Source: Bog-756 sp963701325 | GTDB taxonomy: Bacteria > Actinomycetota > Acidimicrobiia > Acidimicrobiales > RAAP-2 | Reading direction: 5' to 3' | Assembly (NCBI GenBank): GCA_963701325.1 | Contig: OY969604.1 | Location: 2,480,001-2,544,000 of the forward strand | Length of the DNA stretch: 64,000 nt | Part shown: positions 25,717 through 34,745 of the stretch, piece after piece | Layout: the number at the start of each line of letters is the position of its first letter | Position numbering within the stretch: the stretch's first letter is position 1 | Position numbers and translations under genes: made by a program | Notes under the pieces: model-generated | The model's input: only the letters and a program-made list of their open reading frames with translations | Told to the model about the DNA's origin: nothing | Database searches by the model: none

Positions 25717-26016
25717 CTAGGTCCCGCCGGCCAGGGCACTCCGGTCGTCCGCCGTGAGATCCGCGTCCTTCACGGGATGGACGATGGCCCAGTGCTCCCC
25801 GATCGGGCAGTGCTGATACCTGGTCCGAGGACCCAGCCTGACCGCTTTGAGGCTCCCGCCCTCGATCCAGCCCATCGTGAACAGGTGTCCCTTGCTGCAG
25901 CGCACGACGGTCTTTCCCGGGATCGAGTAACCGTGCCGCCGCATGGCCAGGTTCAGTACGACGATCAGGACCGCCACGACCACCAGCACGACCAGTCCGA
26001 CGATCAGCCCCAGCAT
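25717..26016 (-). CDS. Small single-pass membrane protein with Cys/His-rich domain
   Basis: 99 residues. One N-terminal helix (GLIVGLVVLVVVAVLIVVLN) is followed by a soluble part with RCSKGHLFTMGW and YQHCPIGEHWAIVHPV. The two Cys and several His could form a zinc site. A ribosome-binding site GGGAGG lies just before the ATG at 26016. I do not recognise a functional family; similar short proteins occur in other actinomycetes to my knowledge. It lies between two genes on the same strand with short gaps. Confidence 0.65.
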   Translation of the reverse strand: MLGLIVGLVVLVVVAVLIVVLNLAMRRHGYSIPGKTVVRCSKGHLFTMGWIEGGSLKAVRLGPRTRYQHCPIGEHWAIVHPVKDADLTADDRSALAGGT

Positions 26017-26056
26017 CCACGCCTCCCGGAGTCGAAGCTCGAGGGCGACCCGACCA

Positions 26057-26935
26057 TCATGAACCGATCCCGTCGAGCCTGGTCAGATCGTCGTCGGAGA
26101 GGGTCAACGCTGCACCCGCGACGTTTTGGCGCAGGTGCGCGACGGACGAGGTTCCTGGGATCAGCAGGATGTTCGGCGATCGTCGGAGGAGCCACGCCAG
26201 GGCGACCGCCATCGGTGGGGCAGCGAGACGGGAGGCGACCGCATCCAGCACGTCGGACTGCAGCGGGGTGAAGCCGCCGAGCGGAAAGTAGGGAACGTAG
26301 GCGATCCCTTGGCCGTGGAGGGAGTCGACGAGGTCGTCGTCGATCCGGTGGGCGACGTTGTAGAAATTCTGGATGCAGACGACCGGCGCGATGGACTGCG
26401 CCTCGGCGATCTGCTCGGCGTTCACCGTGCTGAGGCCGAGGTGCTTGATCAGCCCTTCGTGTCGGAGCTGGGCGAGCATCTCGAACGGCTCCGCGATCGA
26501 ACCGGCCTCGGGCCCGTGGAGTCCGCCGACGCGCAGATTCACGACGTCGAGGACGTCCAGACCGAGGTGGTCGAGGTTGTCGTGCACCGCCTCTCGCACC
26601 TGCTCGGGTGAACGCGCGTGCGGCCAGCCACCCTCGGCGTCGCGTCGTGCACCGACTTTGGTCACGATGTGCAACCAATCGGGATAGGGGTGGAGGGCCT
26701 CCCTGATGATCTGGTTCGTGATGTAGGGGCCGTAGAAGTCGCTGGTGTCGATGTGGGTGATGCCCAACGCGACCGCCTCGCGCAGGACGGTCACGGCCGC
26801 GTCCCGATCGGCGGGCGGGCCGAACACCCCGGGTCCGGCCAGTTGCATCGCCCCGTACCCCGTACGGGTCACCGTGAGATCCGCGGCCATCGTGAACGTT
26901 CCGCCGGGCGGTGCCGTCGACGCCGACCCGCTCAC
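26057..26935 (-). CDS. Aldo/keto reductase
   Basis: 292-residue TIM-barrel NADPH-dependent oxidoreductase. Seen: TVTRTGYGAMQLAG, THIDTSDFYGPY (catalytic Asp and Tyr), IVTKVGARRD (Lys), VVCIQNFYNVAHR, and the cofactor-binding LLIPGTSSVAHLRQN near the C terminus. GTG 26935 is preferred over ATG 26890 because related proteins begin a few residues before the TFT..DLTV strand and GAGG lies upstream. Substrate unpredictable; likely a general aldehyde or ketone reductase. Confidence 0.92.
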   Translation of the reverse strand: MSGSASTAPPGGTFTMAADLTVTRTGYGAMQLAGPGVFGPPADRDAAVTVLREAVALGITHIDTSDFYGPYITNQIIREALHPYPDWLHIVTKVGARRDAEGGWPHARSPEQVREAVHDNLDHLGLDVLDVVNLRVGGLHGPEAGSIAEPFEMLAQLRHEGLIKHLGLSTVNAEQIAEAQSIAPVVCIQNFYNVAHRIDDDLVDSLHGQGIAYVPYFPLGGFTPLQSDVLDAVASRLAAPPMAVALAWLLRRSPNILLIPGTSSVAHLRQNVAGAALTLSDDDLTRLDGIGS

Positions 26936-27161
26936 AGCAGACCTCGGTTGGCGACCCCGCTACTTCGGGGCCCGTTCTGGTTGGCGAACGCGACCATGGG
27001 AGCGGCCATCGTAGATCCATCGGTTCCGGATCGCCAGGTGCCGCGTCGCTCCCCAGGACCAACCCTGTCCCCTGGACGACGAGCTGTCTCCACCCGCTCT
27101 CCACCCGGAAATCCACCCGCCGGTTGACGACGGAGCGAATGGAAGAGCAGATGCTTGCCCT

Positions 27162-27710
27162 ATGACCCTCACCGACTACCTCATCGACATCGCCCTGATC
27201 GCCATCGTGCTGCTGCAGGTCCGGGGCCGGAGACTCACCGTCAGGTCCATGCTCCTACCGGTCGTCCTGGTGGCAGTCGTGGCCCAGAGCTACCTGCACG
27301 GCATCCCGACCGCGGGAAACGACCTGGTCCTGGTCGTCGGAGCCACCGCCATCGGGGTGACCCTCGGGGCGCTCTGTGGGTTCTTCACATCGATCCTCCC
27401 GGGACCCGACGGGCCGGTTGCCAAGGCGGGGCTGCTCGCTGCGGCGCTCTGGGTCCTGGGATGCGGAACCCGCTTCGCCTTCCAGCTGTACGCCACCCAC
27501 GGGGGCGGAGCGGAGATCGGACGGCTGAGCCACACCTATTCGATCACCAGCGGCGAGGCGTGGGTCGCAGCCCTCATCCTGATGGCGATGGGCGAGGCGC
27601 TGGCCCGCACCGCGGTGCTCGGATTCCGGGGTCTCGTGCTCCCGGCTCGGGATGCATCGCCGGCGAGCATCGATCCCGGGGTCAAGATTGTGGACGGTGA
27701 GTACGTCTGA
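27162..27710 (+). CDS. Membrane protein of a two-component operon
   Basis: 182 residues with about five hydrophobic segments (DYLIDIALIAIVLLQ, MLLPVVLVAVVAQ, LVLVVGATAIGVTLGALCGFF, AGLLAAALWVLGCG, AWVAALILMAMGEAL). No enzymatic motif is visible. Its stop lies 14 bp inside the next gene, a sensor kinase, so the two are coupled and this protein may be the partner or target of that sensor. The family is not one I can name with certainty. Confidence 0.75.
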   Translation: MTLTDYLIDIALIAIVLLQVRGRRLTVRSMLLPVVLVAVVAQSYLHGIPTAGNDLVLVVGATAIGVTLGALCGFFTSILPGPDGPVAKAGLLAAALWVLGCGTRFAFQLYATHGGGAEIGRLSHTYSITSGEAWVAALILMAMGEALARTAVLGFRGLVLPARDASPASIDPGVKIVDGEYV

Positions 27711-28836
27711 GGAGCGCTTCACTGGTCCGGTCGTCGGACCGGTGACAGTCGTCGGGAATGTCGTCGGTCTCGGACTGTTGGCCTGGGGCGTCCTCACCGA
27801 GACCGTCCGGGGGACGGGCGGATCAGGGGCAGCTCCTCTGGCGCTTCTCGGTGCGGCGGCCCTCCTGTGGATAGGGTGGATCGTCGCTCGCACCGGCAGG
27901 GTGCGAGCGATCGGGCTTCCGTGCCTGTTCGGACTGGCACTCACCGGTGGGGCGCTCGCCGCGTTCGCTCCGGTCGCACTGGTGTTCCTGGGCGTCGCGG
28001 CCCTCGGGGCCGCCATCGCATGGCGACTCGCAATCGCGTTTGCGGTGGCTGCCTGCGGACTCGCCGCGTACATCGTTGCATTCGGCGCAACGAATTCGAG
28101 CTCTGCCGTGATCGCAGGTGCGGCGGCGGCTGCCACGAGCGGACTGATCCTCGGCGTGACCCGGCGCGAGAGTGTCCAACGGGCAACCCAGGCCGCACAC
28201 CTCGAACTCTCGGAAGCGCGTGCTGAGGCGGAACGGGCGCGGGCAGAGCTTCTGGACGGTCGCAACCACATGGCACGGGAGTTGCATGACGTCCTCGCCC
28301 ACACCCTGTCCGCGTTGTCGGTGCAGCTCGAGGCGCTCGATACCCTCGTCGACGAGGACCGGGGGGTCGGGCCGGAGGTGCGGACGCAGATCGCGGGGAT
28401 CAAGCGGCTGGTGCGGGAGGGTCTGGACGAGGCCCGGGGTGCGGTGAAGGCGTTGCGAGAGGACCTGCCACCCATCCAGGACCAGTTGTCCCGCCTGACA
28501 GCGGACCAGGGCTTCGTCCTCGAAGTGGTCGGCCCTCCCCGGGAGCTGGCCCCCGAGGCGAACTTCGCGCTCTCCCGCGTAGCACAAGAGGCCCTGACGA
28601 ATGCGATCAAACATGCTCCCGGTTCACAGGCAACGGTCCGTCTGGTCTTCGCGCCGGAACAGGTGACGCTCACGATCTCGAATCCGCCGGGCACCGGACC
28701 GCCATCGGGGCTCTCGGACTCCGGCGGCGGGTACGGTCTCCAAGGGATCGCCGAGCGGGTGCTGCTCGTCGGCGGTCAGGTCGAAGCTGGACGATCGGGG
28801 GCCGGGTGGCGGGTCGAGGCGAGGGTTCCGGCGTGA
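27697..28836 (+). CDS. Sensor histidine kinase, NarL/DesK type
   Basis: 379 residues. About five to six N-terminal membrane helices (30-160) with no recognisable extracellular sensor domain, then a linker helix and the HisKA_3 dimerisation motif MARELHDVLAHTLSALS (phosphoacceptor His197), and a compact HATPase domain (EALTNAIKHAPGSQ, GYGLQGIAERV). The GTG at 27697 overlaps the upstream gene; the stop overlaps the regulator gene start by 4 bp (GTGA). It phosphorylates the adjacent response regulator. Lack of an external domain suggests that it senses membrane state or its membrane partner. Confidence 0.92.
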   Translation: MSTSEERFTGPVVGPVTVVGNVVGLGLLAWGVLTETVRGTGGSGAAPLALLGAAALLWIGWIVARTGRVRAIGLPCLFGLALTGGALAAFAPVALVFLGVAALGAAIAWRLAIAFAVAACGLAAYIVAFGATNSSSAVIAGAAAAATSGLILGVTRRESVQRATQAAHLELSEARAEAERARAELLDGRNHMARELHDVLAHTLSALSVQLEALDTLVDEDRGVGPEVRTQIAGIKRLVREGLDEARGAVKALREDLPPIQDQLSRLTADQGFVLEVVGPPRELAPEANFALSRVAQEALTNAIKHAPGSQATVRLVFAPEQVTLTISNPPGTGPPSGLSDSGGGYGLQGIAERVLLVGGQVEAGRSGAGWRVEARVPA

Positions 28837-29483
28837 AGGTGCTCGTCGTGGACGACCAGCGGGTGGTTCGCGAAGGGCTGGCCACCGTCATCGACCATCT
28901 GGCCGGTGTCGAGGTGGTCGGATTGGCGGCGGACGGCAGCGAGGCGCTGGCGTTGGTGGAGGTACACCATCCTGATGTGGTCCTGATGGACCTCCGGATG
29001 CCGAAGATGGGTGGGGCCGAAGCCACAGGGCTCATCCGCCGGTCTCATCCCGGCACCCATGTGGTGATCCTCACGACCTTCGCCGACGACGAGTCGATCA
29101 TCGAGGCACTGTCCGCCGGCGCGATCGGGTTCCTGACCAAGGATGCCACTCGTGAGGACATCCACCGCGCGCTCGACGCCGCAGCGGCCGGCCAGTCCAT
29201 GCTCGACCCCGAGGTGCAGGCCACACTGGTCCAGGCCGCCGCCCAACGGGCAGAACGGCCTGTTCCCAAGCGCGTCGAGCCGCTGCCGGACAGACTGACC
29301 GAGCGTGAGGCCGAGGTGCTCCTCCTCATCGCCAGGGGCGAGTCGAATTCGGAGATCGCCGGCGAGCTGTTCGTGGCGGAGGCCACCATCAAGACCCACG
29401 TGAACCACATCTTTGCCAAGACCGGGAGCCGGGACAGGGCCCAGGCGGCGGCGTACGCACACCGGCACGGTCTGGCCGGATAG
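28833..29483 (+). CDS. Response regulator, NarL/LuxR family
   Basis: 216 residues. Receiver domain with acidic pocket VVDD and phosphoacceptor Asp53 in LMDLRMPKMGG, conserved Thr in LTTFADD and Lys in FLTKDAT, then a LuxR-type HTH LTEREAEVLLLIARGESN through EATIKTHVNHIF. Start GTG 28833 overlaps the kinase stop. It probably controls its own three-gene operon or genes nearby; no palindromic target was found upstream of 27162. Confidence 0.95.
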   Translation: MKVLVVDDQRVVREGLATVIDHLAGVEVVGLAADGSEALALVEVHHPDVVLMDLRMPKMGGAEATGLIRRSHPGTHVVILTTFADDESIIEALSAGAIGFLTKDATREDIHRALDAAAAGQSMLDPEVQATLVQAAAQRAERPVPKRVEPLPDRLTEREAEVLLLIARGESNSEIAGELFVAEATIKTHVNHIFAKTGSRDRAQAAAYAHRHGLAG

Positions 29484-29506
29484 GTCGTGGCGCCAGGCTC
29501 GGCCGG

Positions 29507-30001
29507 TCAGAGCCGAAGCGGGAGACGCGGGGAGTCGAAGACGACGGCGGGGTCGGTCCAGTCCTTGCCGGGCAGGTCGACATAGAGTTCGACCTCGTTG
29601 CCGTCGGGGTCCTGTACGTAGAGCGAATGGGCGAATCCCTCGTCGACGGCGCCGACCACTCGTGCGAGGTCCGGTCGCGCCTCGATGCGTGCGAGCACGG
29701 CCCGAAGGTCGTGGTCGCCGTCGCCGACCTTCACGCCGAAGTGGTAGAGGCCGAGGCGGCGCCCGGACGGGATCGGGTCGGCGTCGGACCCGACTTCGAT
29801 CAGGAGCAGGTCGTGGTGGGTGTCGCCGGCGCGGAACCCGGCGACCGGGTGGCGCCCGGGTGGCCAGATGACCGGCCACCCGAGGATGTCCCGGTAGAAG
29901 GCGAGGGACCGGTCGAGATCGGCGACGTAGAGGACGATGTGGCCGAGCCCGCGCACACGGCCTCGCATCATCTCCGCCTCGGTTGCAGCTGTCTGGGTCA
30001 T
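29507..30001 (-). CDS. VOC-family protein (glyoxalase/extradiol dioxygenase-like)
   Basis: 164 residues with two beta-alpha-beta-beta-beta modules: GLGHIVLYVADLDRSLAFYRD with a metal-ligand His, GLYHFGVKVGDGDHD with a second His, and YVQDPDGNEVELYVD with the terminal Glu. This pattern fits metal-dependent VOC enzymes such as catechol 2,3-dioxygenase-like proteins or resistance proteins. GGAG lies 6 nt before the ATG at 30001. Divergent from the RibD-C reductase gene. Confidence 0.88.
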   Translation of the reverse strand: MTQTAATEAEMMRGRVRGLGHIVLYVADLDRSLAFYRDILGWPVIWPPGRHPVAGFRAGDTHHDLLLIEVGSDADPIPSGRRLGLYHFGVKVGDGDHDLRAVLARIEARPDLARVVGAVDEGFAHSLYVQDPDGNEVELYVDLPGKDWTDPAVVFDSPRLPLRL

Positions 30002-30137
30002 GGGAGGCTCCGATCCGCTCCGGACGGTCCACTGTCTGCTCGCTTGCTCTATAAGCTAATGATCGCAGCCATGCTCCCGGGTCCGAGATGCCCGCTCGCA
30101 CGTTCCGGATGAGGGATCTGGCGGTGGAGCACGCCCT

Positions 30138-30893
30138 ATGAGAGTCCTTCTGCCAGAGCCACATGCGAGCGTCGACCTCGTCGACGCCTACGCGACCCCG
30201 GCCCACGTCGGTACCGACAGGCCCTTCGTCCGCTGCAACATGATCTCGAGCCTCGACGGTGCCATCGCCGTCGACGGGCGCTCCGGCATGCTGGGGGGAC
30301 CTGCCGACAGCAGGCTCTTCCAGGTCCTGCGGTCCCTCGCCGACGTGATCCTGGTCGGCGCCGGCACCGCTCGCTCCGAGGGATACGGTCCGGTCCACCT
30401 GAGCGAGGAGTTGCAGAAGCAACGAGGTCAACGAGGACAGTCGGCGGTGCCGCCCATTGCGATCGTGACCCGGTCGGCCAACCTCGATTGGTCTGCGCCG
30501 CTCTTCACCGAAGCAGAGGCGCGCACGATCATTGTCACCACGAGCGACTGTGACAAGGACGAGCAGAGCCGCGGACAAGAGGTGGCCGACTTCGTCGTGG
30601 CCGGTGATGGACGTGTCGAGCCGGGCCGCGCCCTCGATCACTTCCACCAGGCAGGCTATCGGTCGGTCCTCCTCGAGGGTGGGCCCGGGCTCAATGGAGA
30701 CGTCCTTCGCGCCGGGCTGCTGGACGAACTCTGTCTCACCCTCTCGCCGCGCCTCGTCGCCGGTTCCGGCTCCCGTGTCCTCGCCGGTCCGGAACTGTCC
30801 GATCCGCTCGACCTCGGCATCGTCCACCTTCTCGAAGAGGACGGGTTGCTCTTCTATCGACTGAGCATCACTAGTGGAGGGCGACCTCGATGA
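30138..30893 (+). CDS. RibD C-terminal-domain reductase (dihydrofolate-reductase fold)
   Basis: 251 residues. Seen: VRCNMISSLDGAIAVDGRSG, the NADPH-binding ADVILVGAGTARSEGYGP, VLLEGGPGLNGDVLRAGL and LSPRLVAGSGSRVL. The fold is that of the pyrimidine reductase half of RibD; stand-alone members reduce pyrimidinones, folate-like compounds or other ketones. The deaminase half is absent. GGAG precedes ATG 30138 by 8 nt. Its last 23 bp overlap the 3' end of the convergent Nramp gene. Confidence 0.87.
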   Translation: MRVLLPEPHASVDLVDAYATPAHVGTDRPFVRCNMISSLDGAIAVDGRSGMLGGPADSRLFQVLRSLADVILVGAGTARSEGYGPVHLSEELQKQRGQRGQSAVPPIAIVTRSANLDWSAPLFTEAEARTIIVTTSDCDKDEQSRGQEVADFVVAGDGRVEPGRALDHFHQAGYRSVLLEGGPGLNGDVLRAGLLDELCLTLSPRLVAGSGSRVLAGPELSDPLDLGIVHLLEEDGLLFYRLSITSGGRPR

Positions 30894-32535
30894 CTTTCAC
30901 GCAGACGAGGACGAGGGCGATCACCAGGTAGCCGCGCAGCGTCCCCAAGCCGATCTTGCGCTGCAACGACATGCTCGGCCGGGAGAGGGTGGCGAGCGGC
31001 GGCATCCTCCATGTGTCCCGGCCGCCGGATTCGGCGAATGCGTCGTCGACCGTGACGAGATCTCGCCGGCGGTGCGCCTGGAGGAGGAGGAAGAGCCCGA
31101 CCAGCAGCCCGACGACCGTGCCGCCGGCAGCGACGGCGATGATCTGGGCGCCGGAGATCGTCGGGAACAGCACGCTTGCGGTGAGCACGACCGACAGGAT
31201 GACCAGCACCCAGATGATCACTCCGGTGATCGCGTTGAGCCGCTTGCTGTTGACCCAGGGCCCGAGCACCGCTTTGTCGTTGCAGAGGAGGAGCAGGAAG
31301 ACACAGGCGCTCGGCAGGAGGACCCCGGCGAGCACCTGTACGGCCAGGGTGAACAATCCGAGCGGGGCGTGGGGGACGAGGACCAACAGGGCCGCGATGC
31401 CGATGAGTCCGGCGTAGCAGGCATAGAACCCCTTGGCCTGCCTCACGGGACGGTGCAACGAGTGCTTGAGGTTCATGACGTCACTGGTGGCGTACGCCGT
31501 CGCGAGTCCGACCGCTGCGGCACCGATGATCGCTGCGTCGATCAAGGCGATTGCGAACAGGTCACCGAGTGTGCGCGACGCATAGGTGGCGAGACCGTGG
31601 GCGATCCCGGCAGTGTCGGTGAAGTTGCCGAAGCCCGGGGTGTGGCTGAAGGTGGCCGCCACGAAGCTCATGATCGCTGCGCCGCCGATGACCACCAGGA
31701 CGATGCCGATCACCAGGTCGACCCGCTCGTACTTGATCCAACGAGGCGTGATCCGCTTGTCGATGATGTAGGACTGCTGGAAGAACAGCTGCCAGGGAGC
31801 GACGGTGGTGCCGACGATGCCGATGATCAGCAGCATCACGGTCGAGAGGGGTGCGCCCCCGGGTATCCGGGGTACCACGAAGTCGTGCGCGACCTGGCCG
31901 ATCGGCGGATGCACGACGAACGCAATCGGGACGAGGAGCAGGGAGCCGGCGACCAGCACGAGGCACAGCCGCTCGAAGCGCCGGAAGCTCCCGGTGCTCA
32001 CGGCGGCGACGATGGCCACGGCGGACACCGCGACAGCGGGGATCTTGGGGAGACCGAGGTAGGAGATGGCCAGTGAGATGCCGATGAACTCGGTGACGAT
32101 GGTGAGGGCGTTGAGCAGGAACAAGTCGATGACGCTGAAGGCACCCCAGAACTTGCCGAAGCGCTCCAGGATGAGCCGTGCGTGCCCGACCCCGGTCACC
32201 GCGCCGAGACGCAGGACCATCTCCTGGCAGACGTAGAGGACCGGGACGAGCAACGCCAGGGTCCAGAGCAGGTGGGTGCCGAAGTTCTGGCCGGCCTGGC
32301 CGTAGGTCGAGAAGGCGCCGGCGTCATTGTCTCCGACCATGACGATGAGCCCCGGACCGACGATGGCCAGGAGGGTCTTGAGCTTGGGCGAGAGGCCGGG
32401 ACGCGGGGCGACGTCACCGTGGGCGATGGTGCCGAGGGCGCCGCGGATGTTGCCGATGTGGGCTTCGTCGAGGACGGCGGATTCCGCCGCAGCCTCGTCG
32501 ATGCCGGGTGGCGCGAGATGCAGGTTGTGGTTCAT
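30871..32535 (-). CDS. Nramp-family divalent metal transporter with atypical binding site
   Basis: 554 residues with about 11 membrane helices. GPGLIVMVGDNDAGAFSTYG near 60-79 aligns to helix 1 of Nramp; the family's DPGN is DAGA here (Asp71 kept, Asn replaced by Ala74). Helix 6 reads VAPWQLFFQQS where the family has MPH, so Met and His are replaced by Ala and Trp. Canonical Nramps use these residues to select Mn and Fe, so ion preference may differ, for example Mg or larger hydrated ions. The ATG at 32535 follows AAAGGA; the open frame up to 32736 is unconserved. Confidence 0.87.
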   Translation of the reverse strand: MNHNLHLAPPGIDEAAAESAVLDEAHIGNIRGALGTIAHGDVAPRPGLSPKLKTLLAIVGPGLIVMVGDNDAGAFSTYGQAGQNFGTHLLWTLALLVPVLYVCQEMVLRLGAVTGVGHARLILERFGKFWGAFSVIDLFLLNALTIVTEFIGISLAISYLGLPKIPAVAVSAVAIVAAVSTGSFRRFERLCLVLVAGSLLLVPIAFVVHPPIGQVAHDFVVPRIPGGAPLSTVMLLIIGIVGTTVAPWQLFFQQSYIIDKRITPRWIKYERVDLVIGIVLVVIGGAAIMSFVAATFSHTPGFGNFTDTAGIAHGLATYASRTLGDLFAIALIDAAIIGAAAVGLATAYATSDVMNLKHSLHRPVRQAKGFYACYAGLIGIAALLVLVPHAPLGLFTLAVQVLAGVLLPSACVFLLLLCNDKAVLGPWVNSKRLNAITGVIIWVLVILSVVLTASVLFPTISGAQIIAVAAGGTVVGLLVGLFLLLQAHRRRDLVTVDDAFAESGGRDTWRMPPLATLSRPSMSLQRKIGLGTLRGYLVIALVLVCVKVIEVALH

Positions 32536-32750
32536 GGGAGGTGGTTCCTTTGATCTGTTCGGACCGGGTCGTCTGACCGCTGGCGGCCGGGCCAGGCAGG
32601 TCGTCGACGCGAAAGAAGCGTGCTCCGTGCGTTGGTCAGCTGTGTGCCCGTGCGATCGGGTCGCGAATTGCTGACGGCAATGGACGCACTGGTCCAAGTG
32701 GGAGGGTGTGTCAGACGCCCCGGCGCATGCTGTCACTCGCCGATCCGGAG

Positions 32751-32764
32751 GTCACGAACGTGAC
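32751..32764. promoter_or_regulatory. Inverted repeat GTCACG-AA-CGTGAC
   Basis: Perfect 6-bp arms, about 215 bp upstream of the Nramp start and just downstream of the small ORF stop (minus-strand sense). It may be an operator or a small RNA hairpin. Confidence 0.3.
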
Positions 32765-32777
32765 GTGTCGCGGAACC

Positions 32778-32846
32778 TCAGAGCGAACGGAGGGGAACGC
32801 CGGGGCAGGGCTGTGGAGGTTGGGAACTGGGCGGTTCTGCCTGCAT
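32778..32846 (-). CDS. Possible 22-residue leader peptide
   Basis: AAGGAGGTGGGGCAC leads directly into an ATG at 32846 and a 22-residue frame rich in Pro, Gln and Ser (MQAEPPSSQPPQPC then PGVPLRSL). The ribosome-binding site is one of the strongest in the window, which is why it is listed; nothing else supports it. It lies about 240 bp upstream of the Nramp gene on the same strand, so a regulatory leader peptide is conceivable. Confidence 0.25.
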   Translation of the reverse strand: MQAEPPSSQPPQPCPGVPLRSL

Positions 32847-32966
32847 GTGCCCCACCTCCTTGTGCCGTGTCGACTCGAACGATCCAGCACACAGGCTACC
32901 TCCGCGAGTCCCGAGTGGACAAGTTCGCTCGATCGGTCCCGGGCCGGTTGGCCGCGCCGGGCTACG

Positions 32967-34745
32967 TCACGGGAGCGGGTTCGACTGGGGAGCAGTCGGT
33001 GCCGCTCCGGGGGCGCACGCGCGCGGGTCCCACCCCTGCAGATTCGATGTCGTCGGGGTGGGCGCGGCGATGGCACCCGAACTGGCTGCCGGCGTCGTGG
33101 TCGCCGGCGGCGCGGTCGACGGTGTGGCGGCGGTGGAGCCGGGGGCGCTCTGTGCTGGGGCGTTGACCGTGAACTGCGTTCCCGTCACGACGGTCACCTG
33201 CGCACCGTCGATGACCTTCGTGGGGTCGTAGGCCATGATCACCGAGCCCGAGATCGAGCGGACGACTGCCTCGGCGGCCGCCTCGGTGCTGGGGGAGCGG
33301 GACCCGTAGTAGACGTAGGTCTCGGCCACATCGCCGGCCGGCTGCGAGTCTGCGACTCCGACGGTGTGGAAGCCGAGCTGGGCGAGGGCCGTTGCGGTGC
33401 CGGCCGCCTGGTTGTAGGCGCCCGTCGCGTTCGACACCGACACCGTCACCGACGAGGGGGCGGGAAGCGCCAGGCCCGTCATCGAGTCGGTGGTCGGACC
33501 GACACCGAGGAGCTGGTTGATTGCGGCTTGATCCTGCAACTGGGCCGGAAACTCGACATCGCCGTAGCTGTACCCGTGATATTGCAGCGAGCCCCCCGGA
33601 CCGTCCGGGTCGGTGACCACCGCGACCGGCAGGGTCAGCTGCGGCACGGAGTTGATGTCTATCGAGTGGAAGTCGAGGACCAGGTTGGCCATGTCTTCGA
33701 CCGACCAGGACTGATCGAACGTGAGGTCGCTCTTCACCGAGTTGATCAGATTGATGTCGGTGATGGGATTTCCGAGGCCCTGTTTGGCGACAGCGCTCCC
33801 CAGCACGCGCAGGAATTCGTGATCTCGCCGAATCCGGGCGAGGTCGCTCTGGGCCTCCGGTTGCCAGGAGTACGGATCGTCCGGATTCGACGACGGTGTC
33901 TCGTACCGGAGGTGCCGGGCGCGGACGACCTCGAGGGCCTGGGTCCCGTTGAGGTGAACGCACGCTGCAGCCCGCTGGTTGAGGCCCGAGCTCACCGGCT
34001 GGTTGCCGCTGACGCCTCCCCCGGTCGCAGCCCAGTCGAACACCGACACCGGGAAGGCCATGTTGATGCCGCCGAGCGCATCGACGATGTTGGCGAACTG
34101 GTCGAAGTTGAGCGACACCGCATGCTGGATCGGGATGCCGAAGTCCTCCTCGATGGCGGCAGTGAGCTGGGTGAGGCCTTGGAAGAGGCCGGCGTCGATC
34201 TTGTTCGGGCCGGTGCTCCGGGCATTGGGGATGAACAGGTCGCGAGGAATCGAGAGCAGGGCGAGACGATGATGGGAGGGATCGGCATGGAGGATCATGA
34301 TCACGTCACTGTTGACACCGTTCACGCCCTGAGAGCAGATGCCATACGCGGGGTTCTGCACCGCAAGGGAGCAGCGATCGGTCGAACCGACCATCAAGAT
34401 GTTCTCGGTTCCCGCCTCTTGACCGGTGGTGAACGCGCCACTCAGTCCCCGGACCTGGACCCGGTTGAGGTCATGGGTGAGGTAGTAGGCGTAGCCGGCC
34501 GCAGATCCGACGATCACCAGCAGGACGACAAGGGACACGATGACGATGCGCCTGCCCCGGTGGCGGCCCGTCTTCTTCGCCTTCCGCCGTTCGCTTCGTG
34601 AGGTCTTGTGGAGGCCCTCCTCCCCGGCGCCTGCAGCCTCCTCGTCTTCGGCAACCCGGGTTGTGCGGCGGCTGGCGGAGATCTCATTGCCCAGGGCGCG
34701 CAACCGTTCTTCGCTGGTCGATCCCGTTGGTTTGCTGTCGCTCAC
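32967..34745 (-). CDS. LytR-CpsA-Psr (LCP) family protein with LytR_C domain
   Basis: 592 residues. A basic, charged cytoplasmic start of about 65 residues, one membrane helix (IVIVSLVVLLVIVGSAAGYAYY), then the LCP catalytic domain: NILMVGSTDRC, SDVIMILHADPSHHRLALLS, SIPRDLFIP (conserved Arg-Asp), GPNKIDAGLFQG and VVRARHLRYETP. A LytR_C domain follows (VSVSNATGAYNQAAGTATAL) and a Pro/Ser/Thr-rich tail. LCP enzymes attach glycopolymers such as arabinogalactan or teichoic acids to peptidoglycan outside the membrane. The GTG at 34745 is preceded by GGAGG at 10 nt. Confidence 0.94.
   Translation of the reverse strand: MSDSKPTGSTSEERLRALGNEISASRRTTRVAEDEEAAGAGEEGLHKTSRSERRKAKKTGRHRGRRIVIVSLVVLLVIVGSAAGYAYYLTHDLNRVQVRGLSGAFTTGQEAGTENILMVGSTDRCSLAVQNPAYGICSQGVNGVNSDVIMILHADPSHHRLALLSIPRDLFIPNARSTGPNKIDAGLFQGLTQLTAAIEEDFGIPIQHAVSLNFDQFANIVDALGGINMAFPVSVFDWAATGGGVSGNQPVSSGLNQRAAACVHLNGTQALEVVRARHLRYETPSSNPDDPYSWQPEAQSDLARIRRDHEFLRVLGSAVAKQGLGNPITDINLINSVKSDLTFDQSWSVEDMANLVLDFHSIDINSVPQLTLPVAVVTDPDGPGGSLQYHGYSYGDVEFPAQLQDQAAINQLLGVGPTTDSMTGLALPAPSSVTVSVSNATGAYNQAAGTATALAQLGFHTVGVADSQPAGDVAETYVYYGSRSPSTEAAAEAVVRSISGSVIMAYDPTKVIDGAQVTVVTGTQFTVNAPAQSAPGSTAATPSTAPPATTTPAASSGAIAAPTPTTSNLQGWDPRACAPGAAPTAPQSNPLP

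Larger units (their letters stand above)
32536..32966. other. 431-bp intergenic region upstream of the Nramp gene
   Basis: Holds the Nramp leader, a possible 22-codon minus-strand ORF behind a strong ribosome-binding site (32778-32846) and a short inverted repeat (32751-32764). I looked for and did not find a recognisable Mn riboswitch (yybP-ykoY) or M-box. Confidence 0.5.

Noticed and set aside
28776..30827. 683-codon minus-strand frame across the response regulator and VOC genes
   Set aside because: Low-complexity antisense shadow; the regulator and VOC protein in other frames have clear domain motifs.
32706..34601. 631-codon plus-strand frame opposite the LCP gene
   Set aside because: Antisense to a gene with a complete LCP and LytR_C domain; no motif of its own.
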